A stretch of DNA of 64,000 nt from Pisaster brevispinus (GCA_023634235.1 JAMKCF010000020.1:4898001-4962000); one strand, 5' to 3'; counted from the first letter of the stretch, positions 22,900-36,646 are shown. Translations and numbers: made by a program. The notes: generated by a model from the sequence alone, not told the origin.

Positions 22900-25800
22900 C
22901 GCAGTTTGGTTAACACCAACCGGTCTGTATGAAGTATACCGTATTGAGTGAAGTGACACCACCTTCTACATGTAAATTGTTCGCCCCCGGCGCGGTGCCA
23001 GGAGAGCTCTCGCCTTGCGTTGATTCTCGTGACGAGGCAACCCTTCTGCCTAATCCAATGTGTGGATCTTGTATGCGGGGATCGAGTTTCAAGCGATGGG
23101 GACAGGGAGCACAAGCTGTTGCAGTGACGACTGCTAGGGCTCAGCAGCACTGGGTGTAGGTCTCCTACAGGCTGTTATTTCTCTGCAAGTGGGAAAGAAA
23201 TTAAAAGGAAAGCGTATTGTGGTTACCCTAACCCTATTTTCTGGCCAAATACATTACTGATAACATTCTATGTTATACAGATTTGTATAAAACTATTTTT
23301 TTTACATCAATGATGGAAATGAAATGATGGATTCCGTAGATTTCATACAAATGCAAAAGATTTGTGTACAAAACTCAGTTGATAAAATATACGAGATGAA
23401 ACTTTCATTTTGTTCTTAAGAACATACAGTAGCTAATCATGCAATTGGAACTATACATATACGTACTATACATACAAAAAATTACAGTCATTTAAAATCT
23501 GATGAAAAGTAAAACAATCGCAAACCAAAATGTATTCTGATCATGATGAAATAGTAACAAATCAAGGCAAACACAACTATTAAAATCAGACGACAAGACA
23601 AATACATTCAAAGATGGCCAGAGTTAGTGAAAATAAACCTTATAACAACATTTGACTTGAAAGCCTCATTAGTCAAATCGTAAGAATTGGACCTTTAACA
23701 TAAACACTTTGGAAATAAATACTGATGATCTAATGTATTTGTTTAAAAACAAAAGTGCTTGGTAAGAAAAGAGCAATGGGCATATATTTGAGTCGGCCTG
23801 ACCTTCAGAAACCAACACCCGGTCAAAATGCGCCCATGACCGGGATCCACTTAATGAGAGCGAATTCTCATTATTCACAAACTAAACCGGAACCGGTTCA
23901 TAACACAAGACAGAAAGTAAAAACTTGAACAAAAATAACATTCTGAATCGGTTTCCTGCCCAGGTTTAAAGGTGCTCTCCAAATCAAACAGTCGCTACTT
24001 TGTTGAGCGCTTCGTTGCAAGAAACTCTTACCTTTAAATGTTTACGTCCATTATGCTTTGACTGATTAAGTTATCACATATATTTTACCTAAGTATTTTA
24101 ATTAGGCCTATACCGCATGCACCTCGAAGCTTAAATTAACCCCTATTAACCCCAGTTTGTTTTTGTTTGTTTTTTGGATAAACAAAATAGGCCAGCTATA
24201 AAGAACAAAACAAACGTACTGCACTCTAAAAAAAAACAGGTCCAAGGAGGCATGACCCAATTCCGGGTCAGGGTCAGGTTGACCCGGAAACTGTTAAAAA
24301 AATTGAACTTTGACCCAGATTTTGTGTCAGCTTTTGACACGGATTCCGGGTCTTCTGACCAAAATATAGGCCAGGCCCAACGGGACCCAGACCGGGGTCA
24401 ATTCTGACCCGGACGTTTTCAGGGTTTTCAGAATTGATTAATACATTGTTTTTTTATACGATATATATTTTTGACCGAAGTGCAACTAAATAGCGCCTTT
24501 AAGCTGCAGTGATACAACAGCTTCCCACTTTTCCAAACTGTGGCGAGATCAATCACCGACAACTGAACGTGGTCCATGGACACTATACACAAAATAGCCA
24601 CGGACCAGAGTGGTCAGAGAGAGAGAGAGGCAAATGTAAATTTGATGAGGAGGGCTTTGTCCAACAGGTGGTCACCTTGATGGTGATGATGATGATGATG
24701 AAGATGGTGATGAATGTGCACGAACACGACAAAACATGAACCGTTTTTATTAGGGTCATGAGGATGGGAAATGAACATACCATTGTTACCCAAAACATTG
24801 GAGTACTTTCTCTTTAATAGCCAGGCCCCGCACACGACATCGCAATTTCGTTCTCACCCATTTTCCCCTCAAGCTTTTGTAAATCACACCCTTCAAACGT
24901 AATCCCCGGATTTGCAGTGGGGTAACAAGACTTTTTTTTCATGGGGCTAGGGGACGAGGACATAATTTGTTTATTGGGGGCGGTGGAATTTAAATCAGGC
25001 CATTCATTTTGTGCGGTTTTTTAGTTTGACTTCAGAGGTTAACTTGACCTCGTGTTTTTCAAATTTCGCGCTGGGCGTTACCCCTTATCGTGAAATAAGA
25101 AAGTTGCAGTTTATATATTCTCGTGTGTCTTGTAACCCTATTATAGGGCGAGTAACTCGACACTGAATTACAAAATTGAGCCGCTGTATATGTTTTTGCC
25201 TTTTCTTTGTTGAATCCATGAGAGAAAAACAATTGAGCAAAAACATTTGTAAGATGCCAAAGTTACCCAAGTTTATGTTACACTGTACAGAAAGATAGAA
25301 ATACTGATCCCTACATCCAGCCGATTAATATGTATGTACCGCAACCAGAGGGGTGAGTGAGCGTGTCTATCCCTTGAAACCGAGGACTTTAACAAAAGGG
25401 ATCCGGGTGTTTGACAGAGCGGGGACGTCCTCACTTTGCTTTCGAGTACAAAACCAATGGGGCCAAACAATGGGAGAACAAAGAGAAGTCAACGATTTAC
25501 AGAATCCCCAATATGTGCGTGGGTGGGGGAGGTTCCACCCCACCCAGCTAAGACCCCCCCCCCCCGCAAATGAAGACGAAAAAACCCAAGTAAATGGATC
25601 GGTACAGTGAATTGCCCCTCCCCACCCCTTTGATACGCGAGCCCACCGGACGTGGGCTAAGGCGACCTATACAATTCATGTACAATAATTTGACAGGGAT
25701 ATAGCCGGTGTGTGTATGCAGTGACTATGCAATAATACGAACACACAAACACGGGACATATAGGAAATCAACGTTCACATCTCAGAATCGATAAACAACA

Positions 25801-25920
25801 TAAATGACAGCGGAGGACAAGATCAAGGACACTGGGAGGAACAACATGACGGTTTCGAGTCGGTTGGTCGGGCGTTTAGCTTTGCCGTATACCCGCGGGT
25901 AACCCTACATCAAGTGAATA
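22900..25920. other. Spacer upstream of gene A
   Basis: 22900-23160 is moderately GC-rich and probably promoter-proximal. 23200-24220 is AT-rich with nothing recognised. 24224-24432 is an M3 element; 24690-24715 is a GATGAT microsatellite; 25340-25500 has R5-like blocks; poly-C at about 25553-25565. No coding exon supported. Confidence 0.5.
24224..24432. mobile_element. Family M3 element
   Basis: CACTCTAAAAAAAAACAGGT at the left and GACCCGGACGTTTTCAGGGT at the right, with TGACCCGGAAACTGTTAAAA and ACACGGATTCCGGGTC inside. Resembles 1288-1783 and 11528-11773. Non-coding. Confidence 0.65.
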
Positions 25921-25927
25921 TGCACTT

Positions 25928-26308
25928 AAAGGTATCATTCAGTATTGGCAAAGATAACAAACATCATTGCTTAATTTTAGTCTGAAAGCTTACTGATGAA
26001 GTTCATACTAGAACCAAATTTTTTATGTGAAATATTTCCCCCTGAAATTAAATTATATTATAGAAAACTGTATCTGAAAACGTAAACAAAATACAACAGC
26101 TGATTTCGGTTTGTTTCAACCAAAATTAAGGACAATGTGTTTATGCTGAAAATTGTGCATGGTATTTTCTCCTGACTCACACAACAGATTAAGCCCAATG
26201 TTTCACAGGTTTGTTATTTCCCCCAGTGTATATGGTTGATTACACAAAACATGAACACTGTCTGCGACCATTTTGTCAGCTTTAGCAATCCTGTATAACA
26301 CCTTTAAA
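25928..26308. mobile_element. Family M1 element, both termini present
   Basis: AAAGGTATCATTCAGTATTGG-type left end (first 20 bases) and TAGCAATCCTGTATAACACC right end, about 380 bp, in inverted interior orientation relative to the copies at 1-310 and 8502-8859. Confidence 0.75.
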
Positions 26309-26639
26309 AAATAAGCATGAGGAGGCGACGCTTCGATTAGTAAATGCCCCCAAAAGGTGTTGATTCGTTCCTGGAAAAGAGGCACGGCGGCAGATTTTAA
26401 GGCAAACCATCGACACGCAATGCGTGCATTGCATCCCTTGTCCTTCTGTCCAATGACGTAATCGGGTTATGTGCATATCATTTGCATACATAAGCAGATT
26501 TGAGTTTGAAAAAAAAAAACCTTCCGAAAATTTTGGAACGGTGTTCTTCATTACCAAATGAGTGATTTAAGCAACACAATTGTATTACTAAGTGTCTATG
26601 ATGTCCGAGTTGCCATTAACATACAATCTTTCGCAATTC

Positions 26640-26820
26640 TGGGCCCAGTGTCACACAGCTGCTTAAGCAAAAAATATTGCTTAATCATTTTTTGCTAAGC
26701 CAAAATAAACGGGATACCAGACACAGATTGTACATGTGGCTTGGTATTTTGGCTGGTAACCTTATTCTGGTGAGCATAATTTTGTTGAGCCCGGTTACTT
26801 TTTGTATAATATTGGGCTCT
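26640..26820. mobile_element. Family M2 foldback element (partial)
   Basis: GGGCCCAGTGTCACACAGCT left end, TGTACATGTGGCTTGGTATT and TTTTGCTAAGCCAAAATA blocks; the right terminus has decayed. Confidence 0.55.
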
Positions 26821-27399
26821 GGTAAACCTGCCTCACTGTCATATTTTAAAAAGGACACAGAAAAGGAACTCATAATGTATGAAATAATAATTCAAATATT
26901 ATACCTGTGATATTCACACCGAAAAGGCGCTAATTTAGAGAGATTATATTTTATGGGGTTTTTTTAACCATAGGCTTGCCGGTATCTTTAGTAAGCCACC
27001 TTGTTTGCAGTGTCGAAACGCTACGTTAACTAAGTCTCTTTTTTCCAATGCCGACATCTGTAAAAGGCAAGACCGCGTAATTTTACCCGAACCATTAAAA
27101 CATAAATTCTTTTGTGCGATTTCATGCCGAGGAAAATTGAAAATGGAATTTAATAATACGCGAATAAAAAGGGGTGGATAAAAACCAAAAAAATCCGCGC
27201 TGTAACTGTCACGCGATGTGAAACTGACTGTTCACATGGAAAAGAAATGGTCAAGAAACACAAAACAAACCTTAGAACTGCTTGTAACTAAATGAAAAAA
27301 CAAGGAATAGAGTCCTTATGTAAATTGGGAGGGGAGGGGAAATTACAAGTCTCTCACTCCACGTTAACACGGTTTAAAAATCCACTATGTATGATAACC

Positions 27400-27795
27400 T
27401 TTCACGTGCAGTTTTTGTCAACCCCCCCCAAAAAAAACAACGTTTCATGACGTCACATTTCAAATATATACGGTCTGTACATTTTTGCACAGAGTATAGA
27501 GAATTCGTAGTCCATTCCTGAATTTTAAAATATTTAGTCAAAACGGCATTGAATTTTACCTTTTTATTGGCGCAAAAAAAATCCTCTTTGGAATGTACAG
27601 ATGAATTAGTTTGATGTCCGATGACGTCATGTTTCAAATTTCGCTCTGAAAAAGTATCAAATAAAATGACATTTTACACCAATTTAACATGAGGTTGGGG
27701 ACTTGTAATTTTTCTCCCAATCTTATCAGGACAATATCTATTGGAAAATGAGTGCATCAAGAAACCTAAGCTGACCTTTGTGCCCCCTCTTCAAG
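27400..27795. mobile_element. Family M4 element, second copy
   Basis: Shares, in opposite orientation to 7478-7956, GGCGCAAAAAAAATCCTCTTT, GATGTCCGATGACGTCATG (first bases), TTTCGCTCTGAAAAAG and GGAAAATGAGTGCATC. Right end ACCTTTGTGCCCCCTCTTCA. Confidence 0.6.
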
Positions 27796-27799
27796 GGAG

Positions 27800-28940
27800 A
27801 GCCAAGTCGTTCAGCCTACAGAGCTGCCTGCATTTGTATCTTGCAGGCAGGTCGATTTTGTCCAACAATCAGGGAGATATTTAGAATTTCATTCAACATA
27901 ACAAGGACAACGCTTTGATAATCAGGGAGATTTTGAAATGTATTCAACAGAACATGGCAAGATTGGTTTATTTTTTTTCAGAGAACTTTCTGCAGAATCA
28001 GTGAGAAACGGCAGTTCTGAGAACAAAAAGAATACTCAAAGAGAATAGAGAGAACGGTTCTGCATGGCTTTATATTACAGTACTTTTAAGTATTTATTTT
28101 GAGCCCTGGTGACCCTGAGTTCACTAACAGGACTGGTGTAGCCTACTCCCATGTTGCCCGATTTAATCATACGGGATTACTTGAAATAGTTGAGTTCCGT
28201 CTGTATTGAATGCCCGATATGTGGCACAGGAACAAAAAAAATTTTGCTTGCGCATTTTGGGGAGTCAAATTCCCCGTGTATTACTTTGCAGTGCGCAATT
28301 ATGGGCTACGCAAGTGCAGTTAGACGCGCACCATAATAATCTTTACACGCAATTTGACGACCCAAAATGGTGGACCGTAACAGACAATAGCCGTGTGGAC
28401 GTCAGTCCAAGGGGTCCATTGAATAGCATATATTCATAAGCGCCATCTTAAAAATATACCGCAATGCATCTTGGGAAACAAAGCGCTGTTACAAAATAAA
28501 TCAAGCTGCCACGATGGACGCCATGTTTGATAGTTGTGTACCGCATTGCTTCAAAATAAGCGTGCCATGATTTCACCCAGAATTCTTTGCGCGCAGATCA
28601 TGCGCGTTGGATCATGCAAATGGCTGTAAGATCTATTTTCCCTATGCGTAACCAACGCTGAATAAAATCACATTGAAATACTTTGCTCTATAGTTTCAAT
28701 AGATATTTTCTAATTATTTAATAAAACCTGGTTATACGAATACAATATTTTTTACACAGCAGCCTGCAGAAATTCGTCATCAATTTATTTCAGAACAATA
28801 TAAAAAGAAGCCCGTCAACAAGTGTCGGGTTTTTTGTCATGAGATTAACTGTCAAGTATAAAATGGAAACAAACAACTTGAACGTAGATAAGGCAGAAAT
28901 GTCGACTCAAAGCATCCTGACAAGGCAAGATGTTCTGAAA
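27800..28940. other. Spacer with no recognised feature
   Basis: AT-rich sequence between modules B and A. The plus-strand ORF near 28206 lacks any domain or splice support. Confidence 0.4.
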
Positions 28941-28942
28941 CT

Positions 28943-29092
28943 TAACTAAGTGAGGTTTGCGGTAACACCATGTGAAAATCTCTTTTGAGTAGTGTAGGTT
29001 CTGAAAAGAACCGGTGCTTAACGACTCTTTTCAAAACCTACACTACTCAAAAGAGATTTTCACATGGTGTTACCGCAAACCTCACTTAGTTA
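28943..29092. mobile_element. Near-perfect long inverted repeat (foldback element)
   Basis: Arms of about 67 bases (28943-29009 and 29025-29092; AAGTGAGGTTTGCGGTAACA ... and its complement) differ at one or two positions and are separated by about 15 bases. The motif resembles abundant foldback repeats I recall from echinoderm genomes. As RNA it would form a long hairpin. Confidence 0.85.
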
Positions 29093-29299
29093 TACTTCCA
29101 CCATGCAAAGTTTCAAATCCTACTTGTTCTGAAACTTAATAAACAACATTCAAAATGTGTTTTAATGATACGCGTCCGATGAAAAAGACGTACCAAAACT
29201 CATATTGTTATTTCCATTTACCCATTTTTACATTCGTTTTAAAGCACTGAAACATGTTTTAGTCATAAGTTCAGTTGTGCAACTGTGACAAGACATTGG

Positions 29300-29520
29300 G
29301 CTCACTTTGAAGGGGCACAGTGCCTATGGGTTGGGCGCTTATTGGGCTATAAACAGCGCTTGACATGAAATGAATATGGCTGGAAAGTTAATTGTACAAA
29401 ATAGCGGACCATGTTAGTCCACGGAGTAAAAGGAGTAAATCATCTGTTCAATCGTATCGTTTCACAACAAACGCTTTTTATAGCCCATAAGCGCCCAATC
29501 CGAAGCAGCGTGCCCCTTTA
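29300..29520. mobile_element. Foldback element with AAAGGGGCACNNTGCC ends
   Basis: Left GAAGGGGCACAGTGCCTATG...GCGCTTATTGGGCTATAAA; right TTTTATAGCCCATAAGCGCC...GCGTGCCCCTTTAAT. Inverted arms of about 45 bases around roughly 130 bases of unique sequence. Confidence 0.7.
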
Positions 29521-29869
29521 ATCGCATTCAAAAGTTTGTTGAAACACGAACAATAATTATTCATAATGTATGTAGTTTTGTCCACACTCAACTGAACAAC
29601 TGTTCATGGAATCCCACGTTCTATCATATAAGACAATCCACTCCCAAACTTTGGGACTCTGTACTAATGAATATCAGAATCTCTACACATTTTCAAAAAA
29701 AACCTTGCTTAAAACACACTTGTTCAGCATTGTTTTACGACTGACTCTAGGCCTATATAATTATTATGTCTATCCACTTGCTATTGACAATGCATATGTA
29801 TTACCAATGAGCTCTTGATTACGCAGCTTATTTACTATATATTTTTGTAGTTTTTAACAGCTAATAATT

Positions 29870-30300
29870 TTAAGCGATTGTTTTTTAAAGGAAATGCTAT
29901 TTAAACTTGTTTATAAAGTGCTTGTTTATCAATTAAAGGTAATTTTAATATTTGTACACTTCTGAATTGTTCCAACTTATCGATAAAAAAATTAGGCCCC
30001 AACCTGAAGGTTTTGAAAAACTAGAAATACTTCTGCCGTTGACAGCGTGCGTCAAAATGACAATACTTTGACGTATGTACAAAACGGACCTCCCACATGA
30101 TGCAACATGAGTGATGACGTAACAGGGCTCTTCGCAACTCTTTCTGAAACGCACAGGAGAAGGGTATTCAAATGGTTTTTTTTAAGAAATAAAAACTGCT
30201 TAATCTCATGTGAACTCAATATCCTTGTTGATTTAAAAACATTTTAAATGAATTTCAGCAAAGATCACTTGTTGCCGATTTCGTTCGAGTAGGTCTTTAA
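29870..30300. repeat. Dispersed repeat, family R6
   Basis: Reverse-complement related to 56890-57340 (AAACTTGTTTATAAAGTG, AGGCCCCAACCTGAAGGTTT, AAACTAGAAATACTTCTGCC, AATGACAATACTTTGAC) and to 15770-15975. About 430 bp. No ORF. Confidence 0.6.
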
Positions 30301-31854
30301 GTAATCTGCATTGTACTTGCAAAGCCTCGGAATGTTTGGTCAGACATTGAGGGCGCTTTACAAATTGTATGTGTATTATTGTTGTTAATTGTTATTACTT
30401 CAACTAGTACTCTCAATACATGACATTGTGCAAAATTTAAAAAACACCGGTGTGTCCTCCAAAATGCTTCTGTAACAGGTTTGATGTGACTTGATAACTT
30501 TTTTTTATTGTTAACCATACACAGGCTGATGTGAAATTTCACCACAAAAAGGGCTAGTGTGGCAGAAGATACAGTCCACCATGTCTTGACATTTTGTCTG
30601 ATAGCGCCCTCTTTTGACCCAACTTCCTTCAGCCGATGTTATTACCCTATTATGGTACACACACACACCGGAATTAAATATTCCTTTGTTATTCCCTTTA
30701 ATTGATTTCCAAAATTATATCAAATACTGTTTTTTCTCTTCCTATAGGAGTTGGTCATGCTGTGTCTACTGGAATGTAGATTGTTTTATAGTACTTGCGA
30801 AAAACCCCATTGGAATGTAGTTTATTTTTTGGGTTACTTTTCAGGTGTGCCACTGTTCTGCTTTAAAAACTGGTAATGGGCACATGCTCAGAACTACGTA
30901 AACAATGGTAATTTACCTGGTAAGTCTGCTGTCACCTAGCGTTATAAAGTCTCCCATTGATGAAACATTTATTTTTTATTATTTGTTTATGTACTATAAA
31001 TAATTGTAACAAGTTGCCTTTTATTTAAGTCTATAAAATTGTGTTGTTACTTTGATGCTGTTATTACCTGAGATATTAGTAAATGAAGTTACATGAAATG
31101 AAAAATAAAACAGCACCCTTAAAAAAACTAATAATATATAATAAAAATGAGGTAGAACAAAGTAAAAAAAAAAGGAAAGGTTTAAAAACTGTTAAAATAG
31201 TACACATACAATGAATGTTAACGAACGCAACTGTGAGAATAGTTCCATAAGTTGAAAGGTGGCATCTTCCATTCAATGTTAAGCCCAGTTGAATGGAACA
31301 TTCTACTTTCCAATGAATGACAATATCTTTTCCATTGCAAGAATGTAATGTATATAACATCAAAGTAGATCTGTGTCATTTGGGCGGGAAAACACTTGTA
31401 CAAAATGTACAATATTGTATTCTGGCATCCACTGTGATGGTGTTTTGTACTGCTGTGTATAACGTGTGCATGCGTGTGGTGTGCTCTGGTGTCCAATAGT
31501 TACAGAGGATGAAAAATGCATTCTGAATAGTCCCAAAATGCACACTGATGACGTAGGCCGTGCAATGGTTTGAATTTGAAATGCCATGTGACACAAATTC
31601 CTCCAATCAAATGACAAGGATCTACTTGGGTGTTTTATAAACTAAAATAACACAGTTAGCGTAAAAACAAAAAAGAAGAAACAGAATGCAAAAGGTTGTG
31701 GGTAATTTCCTACCAAGATCTACAACAACGCACTGAAGCACTGACATAAATAGCCAGGCATGAGATTTGCCAAATATGAGAATTCCTGAAAATGGCTGAC
31801 AAGCCTGGGTTCCCCCTTATTCTAGACCCAGAACCTCCCAGATGTTACAATTCG

Positions 31855-31955
31855 GAAGGTTGTTAGCGGCCAGACGTTTCGACCCTAGCAGAGTCTTTCT
31901 CGATGGCTTTCGAGACAGACTCTGCTAGGGTCAAAATGTCAGGCCACTAATCATT
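31855..31955. repeat. Inverted repeat, about 33-bp arms
   Basis: TTAGCGGCCAGACGTTTCGA-CCCTAGCAGAGTC is mirrored by GACTCTGCTAGGG-TCAAAATGTCAGGCCACTAA. Imperfect foldback with a loop of about 30 bases. No other support for function. Confidence 0.65.
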
Positions 31956-32279
31956 TTTGTGTGTGCATTTTTAGCGTAGGTCCTTTTGGTTGGTAAGCAG
32001 TTTGCAACGGCTAATTCTACTCTTCAATTCAGCAGGTTTAAAGACTCTGTGTATCACCAGAAACACTACACTACATAACAGACACAATGTGGACTATTTC
32101 TTTCAACCTTAACTTCGTTCAAGAATATTTGAAGGCTCAAGGAGATTTTGAGAAAAACCAAAGTAAGGAAAAAATCTTGAGAAATCACATACCTACTATA
32201 GAATGCAAGGGGCAAAACAAAGAAATTACATGCATATGTTGGAGACATTGAAACAAGCAAAATAGAAATGGGTGGCAAG

Positions 32280-32595
32280 AGTGGCTAGTCGAAAAGTGCT
32301 GGCCTCTCACTAGTGTGGCCCTGGTTCAATTCCCGGCTAAGGCCATTTCTTAGTAGAGTTGTGTGACGGCTCTCTCCTATGCCACAAAGGTTTTTCTCCA
32401 GGCCCTCCGGTTTTCCTCCCTCCAGAAAAGTCATACACTTTCGATCTCTGGCTGTGCTCCATGGTCAATGGGTTGCTGTGGCTGGCTGCCAAAGGCGCCC
32501 TCGCATGTCTGCTTCATTGTAGCCGCATCCTTCTCAATTCAGCTGCTCAGCTGCTAGCAAGGATGATTATCCTTCCGAATTATTATTATTTCAAT
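32280..32595 (+). mobile_element. tRNA-derived SINE, type S2
   Basis: tRNA-like head (GAGTGGCTAGTCGAAAAGTG ... CTGGTTCAATTCCCGGC) followed by a body with GCCACAAAGGTTTTTCTCC, GGTTTTCCTCCCTCCAG and CAGCTGCTAGCAAGGATGAT, and a TTATTATTATT tail. A second copy is at 56366-56620 (minus). The ORF across it is incidental. It ends about 55 bases from the stop of module B. Confidence 0.75.
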
Positions 32596-32650
32596 CTGTC
32601 TTGCCATAGTACTGTATATCAGCAGTTGAAGATTCGATTACTGCTTTCAA

Positions 32651-32851
<201 letters not shown>

Positions 32852-33629
32852 CTACAGAATGACACAGACAGCGATGAGATTTGGATGGTCACAGCCTTAT
32901 AGTCTGACACCCTTAAGTTTCAACAACTCAACCCATAGGGATGTCGGAACGTAGGGGTGTCAGATAATAGGTTGAGTTGTCTGAACATAGGGGTGTAACC
33001 AACTTGAAGAGTGTAAACATTCCTGAAAAAAGGATCATGGGCTTGTGTTACCCCTATTCTAGACCCAGAACCTCCCAGATGTTATAATTCAGGAAGTTTA
33101 CAGACTTTGTGCCTCACCAGAGAAACAAAACTCAAAGTTTGGAGACAATGTGGACTATTCCTTTTCCTCCTTTGGTGATTGCTTTTACTTCTTACCCCAA
33201 AAAATGAAGGCTCAAGAAAGTTTTGAGAAAAAACCTGATTCAAGAGAAAATCCTGAGAAATCTAATGCCTGTAAACGGTTACACACCTCTGTTCTGACAT
33301 CCCTAGTGTATTTTCCTAATCCTTACCCTATCCCTCACCCAAGCGAAGTACAGAACAAGCCAACAAGTCTGCTGGTCATGCTGTTCAACAATCATTGACA
33401 TGATTGATGAAGAGTACAATACTGAATGGTCATTCAATTAAATTCCCATAATATTGATTTTATGCTAATGTCATAATGTCTAAAATTATCGAGTTTGCCA
33501 ATCAGACAGATGAGTTTAAAGAGGGGCTCAAAGGTCAGGCTATTTTCCATATCAATGGAGTGAGCACAGCGCATTATACACAATGCATAACTAGACCAAC
33601 TATTGCTATAGATTGTTGAAAAGTTACGA

Positions 33630-35175
33630 GTGTAGTATGTGTGTAGAGGCACGGTATTTAGGCTACGAGGTCAAAGGTACAAGGTCAAAGGTATTTGTGT
33701 ATCTGGCAGGAACCTGTCAGGCTCTGAAGGTCAGACATCAAAATGTTCAGGCTTTTCACTGATTGTGATAAAGAGTAGACTTTGGGACTCCAGGTGGCGG
33801 CAGACATACCTGGTACATTTCCACCATTTGTCTAGTCCTGAACTTCAAATATTTTTGAGTCTGCTGCCAACCTTGCATTCAAAACAGTCTCCCACGGGAG
33901 CAAAAACAATGGCAACTAGAGATTGAGAGTTTGTGTACAAACTCACGGTGTTCGGAATTAAGTGACTGCGTAATTGAAAATAAGGTCAATATTGTTTACA
34001 TGTACCTTTTGTTGATCTTTATGCAAGATCATAGCATGAAGGTTTGCCATATGAAACTTCAACTTCCGGTTTTGACAGGAACAAAAGGTCAACTGGGGTC
34101 ACACTTTGTACAAGATGTCTAGAATTGCCCAAAAGCTTTAAATTGGTGTAATGATTATTAATGTACCACGTTTCATTAATAAGCTACACATTTTTGTATG
34201 TGCAATTATACTTCCGGTTTGGACCGGAAGTGAAGGTCAAATGGGGTCACACATTGTAAAAATTTGTAGAATCGTGTAAGGGTTTTAAAATCACGTAATT
34301 ATATTAAAATACACAAATAAGTAAATGAGATACAAATTTTTATTGACAAAATTTCAACTTCCAGTTTCGACCAGAAGTAAAGGTCAAATGGGGTCACATT
34401 GTGTGTAAGAAGTGTTTAATACATCAAGAGCTTTTATATGGTGCAGATATCATGTATGTAGCATATATGGCTCTTGAGATATGATTATTTTAATATAAAA
34501 CTTCAATTTATTGTGGTGACGTCATCGATTAAATCATCATTCCGAATAAAAAAATTTGTCCTGTACACACTGTGATCTAGATACATAGCAAGTTTCAATT
34601 CCGTATAAGCTTTAATTTTGGAGATAGCAAAATAAAAAATTGTTTCGACCTCGTTTACAATCTTCGTTGTGACCTAGCTATGACATCATATATCATATTT
34701 TTAGAATGCTCGTGAGCTAAACAAAATATTATCCATTGAAAGTTTTTTCATATTTTGCTTCACTTAGGCTCCAGAGCCCCAAATAATATAATTTGCACCT
34801 TTAACTTCCGGTTTCGACCGGAAGTAAAGGTTAAATGAGGTCACGATTTGCATACAGTTTGTACAACATTACAAGACCAGTCAAATGCATCAAAGATCTT
34901 GTTTGTAGCATCTATGGTTCTCAACATATGAATTTTTCAAATTATTTAACGTTTATTTAACGTAATGACATCATCAATGATGTCATCATACCAAAAAAGT
35001 TGCGGTTTCATCTACTCACTAAGATCTTTGTACATGGTAAGTTTCAAGTTTCAATTAATTTTCATTATTGAGTTAATTGACCGACAATTTTCAAAGGAAG
35101 AAGACGACGAAAAAAAAAATAAAAGAAACAGAACAATAACAATAGTTGTTCGGCTCTTGGCCGAACACCTAATTA
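33630..35175. mobile_element. Hairpin-ended repeat with CTTCCGG blocks (family H, Helitron-like?)
   Basis: Repeated blocks of about 150-500 bases, each containing CTTCCGGTTT-GACCGGAAGT-AAAGGTCAAATG and GGGGTCAC, end in an A-rich stretch, AGAACAATAACAATAG, an imperfect hairpin (TGTTCGGC/GCCGAACA) and CACCTAATT. The hairpin followed by CTAA and then T fits a Helitron 3' end, but no 5' TC end or Rep/helicase was found. The left limit is approximate. Intronic in module B. Confidence 0.5.
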
Positions 35176-36409
35176 TAACCATACAAACTATATTTAAGCT
35201 ACAACAAGTATAGGCCACGGTTCTCTGGTATTTTATTCTAAACACCCCAAATATGCATCGCGCCGAGCCGTTGCATCTTGCCGTTTGCGCCTTGCCGTTT
35301 GCGCCTTGCCGTTTGCGCCTTGCCTCTGCCGCTGTCCTGTTGTACCATTTTGTCGTGCTTTTGCCGGTTTCTTCAATGCTTACTAACACAATTCTGCAAG
35401 TATCATGCCATCTAGGCCTCACCAGGGAGACCAAATGCGCCCTCAATATTTATGAAAATTTTATATTAGCATTATATCTAATATAAAACGTTAAGTTTGT
35501 ATCCGCGACCCTTGGGCTCTTTTTCATTTCAGCTTTGAGCAAGAGAGAGCACATTTATTTTGTGTGGGTATTTATCTCTATTTTGAGGGCTATGCTCCTA
35601 ATTCTGCTTATTTGGAAGGGGTAATGTCCTAGGGCTCTCTGTGAGTATTGTTTTGTTCTTAAAATCATTTTGTTATCAAAGAAATATTGTAATTTTTAAG
35701 GCATTTTAGGGAATCGGGTATTGGAAACTTGTATGTAAGTAGCCAGCCTGGTGTTGACCTTTAGCCCTCCACATTGGTGACTGTGTTGTGCTTTTTGTAT
35801 TGTGTGCTGTTGATTGGAGGATTAAAATCAATTAGACGTCATCGTATGAATTTTGCTTTTGTTGTATTTTGGTGAATGCTTGTTATTTTTATCAGAAGCC
35901 GGCCTCCTTTCCGTGCCTCTACAAAAAATATATATATATATATATATTTTTTTTACAGTAGTTTCATTTTTAAATGGAACGTATACCTTTGGTTTTTGGA
36001 ACTGGTTTGATTGTTGTAATCCTATATAAATGTAGATATATACAATAAATTTAGCCTGTGCAAATTTCATTCCAAAAGGAGGTAGCGTGTTTGAGATATC
36101 ACGAAAATCTGGAATAGTTGTGTCCATGCATGGCATGCCTGAAGAATAACTTGTAACTGGAATACACAATCTGAGAAACGTTTCTGACAGTAAGGTTTCT
36201 CAGACTCAAATTTAGGGGATAAAAACTGATTTCTTTTTCCATAACCACCTTACTTTGGAATGAAATGATTCTCAAAATGCTTTATACTATCGAAAGCTGC
36301 TGTACTTCTAACCAAGTAAGTTTTTTTGCCATTAATTTAAGAATGAATACCAAGCGTATACCTTCCCTTTAATATTAAAATGATGTTGATCTGAGATAGA
36401 ATAAATCAC

Positions 36410-36552
36410 CTGGCATGTGTCAACGCCACCTGATGTGTATCCTGCACAGAGAAAAGTATCCCCCACTAGGAAACCAGATGATGCCGCAGACTGGCATGTG
36501 CTAGGAGAAAGAACTGGTACTTCTGCTTCCTGGAGTACATTAGAAACTACTC
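36410..36552 (-). CDS. Module B exon: protease segment before catalytic Ser
   Basis: Acceptor TTCCGTTACAG|GA, donor TGCCAG|GTGATT, 143 bp, phase 1 in and phase 0 out. Encodes VVSNVLQEAEVPVLSPSTCQ and ends TSGGVDTCQ; the Asp of VDTCQ is residue 189. Confidence 0.93.
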
Positions 36553-36646
36553 CTGTAACGGAATACAAAATTAAAGGTTTCTTATAAGTTGGCTGGAAGA
36601 ACAGAACTTGATTTACGAGAGGACATACATCGGCAAGTAATAATAA

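Noticed and set aside
22833..23150. 105-residue minus-strand ORF upstream of gene A
   Set aside because: It overlaps the TATA/initiator region and 5' UTR, has no domain, and lacks an in-frame link to exon 1.
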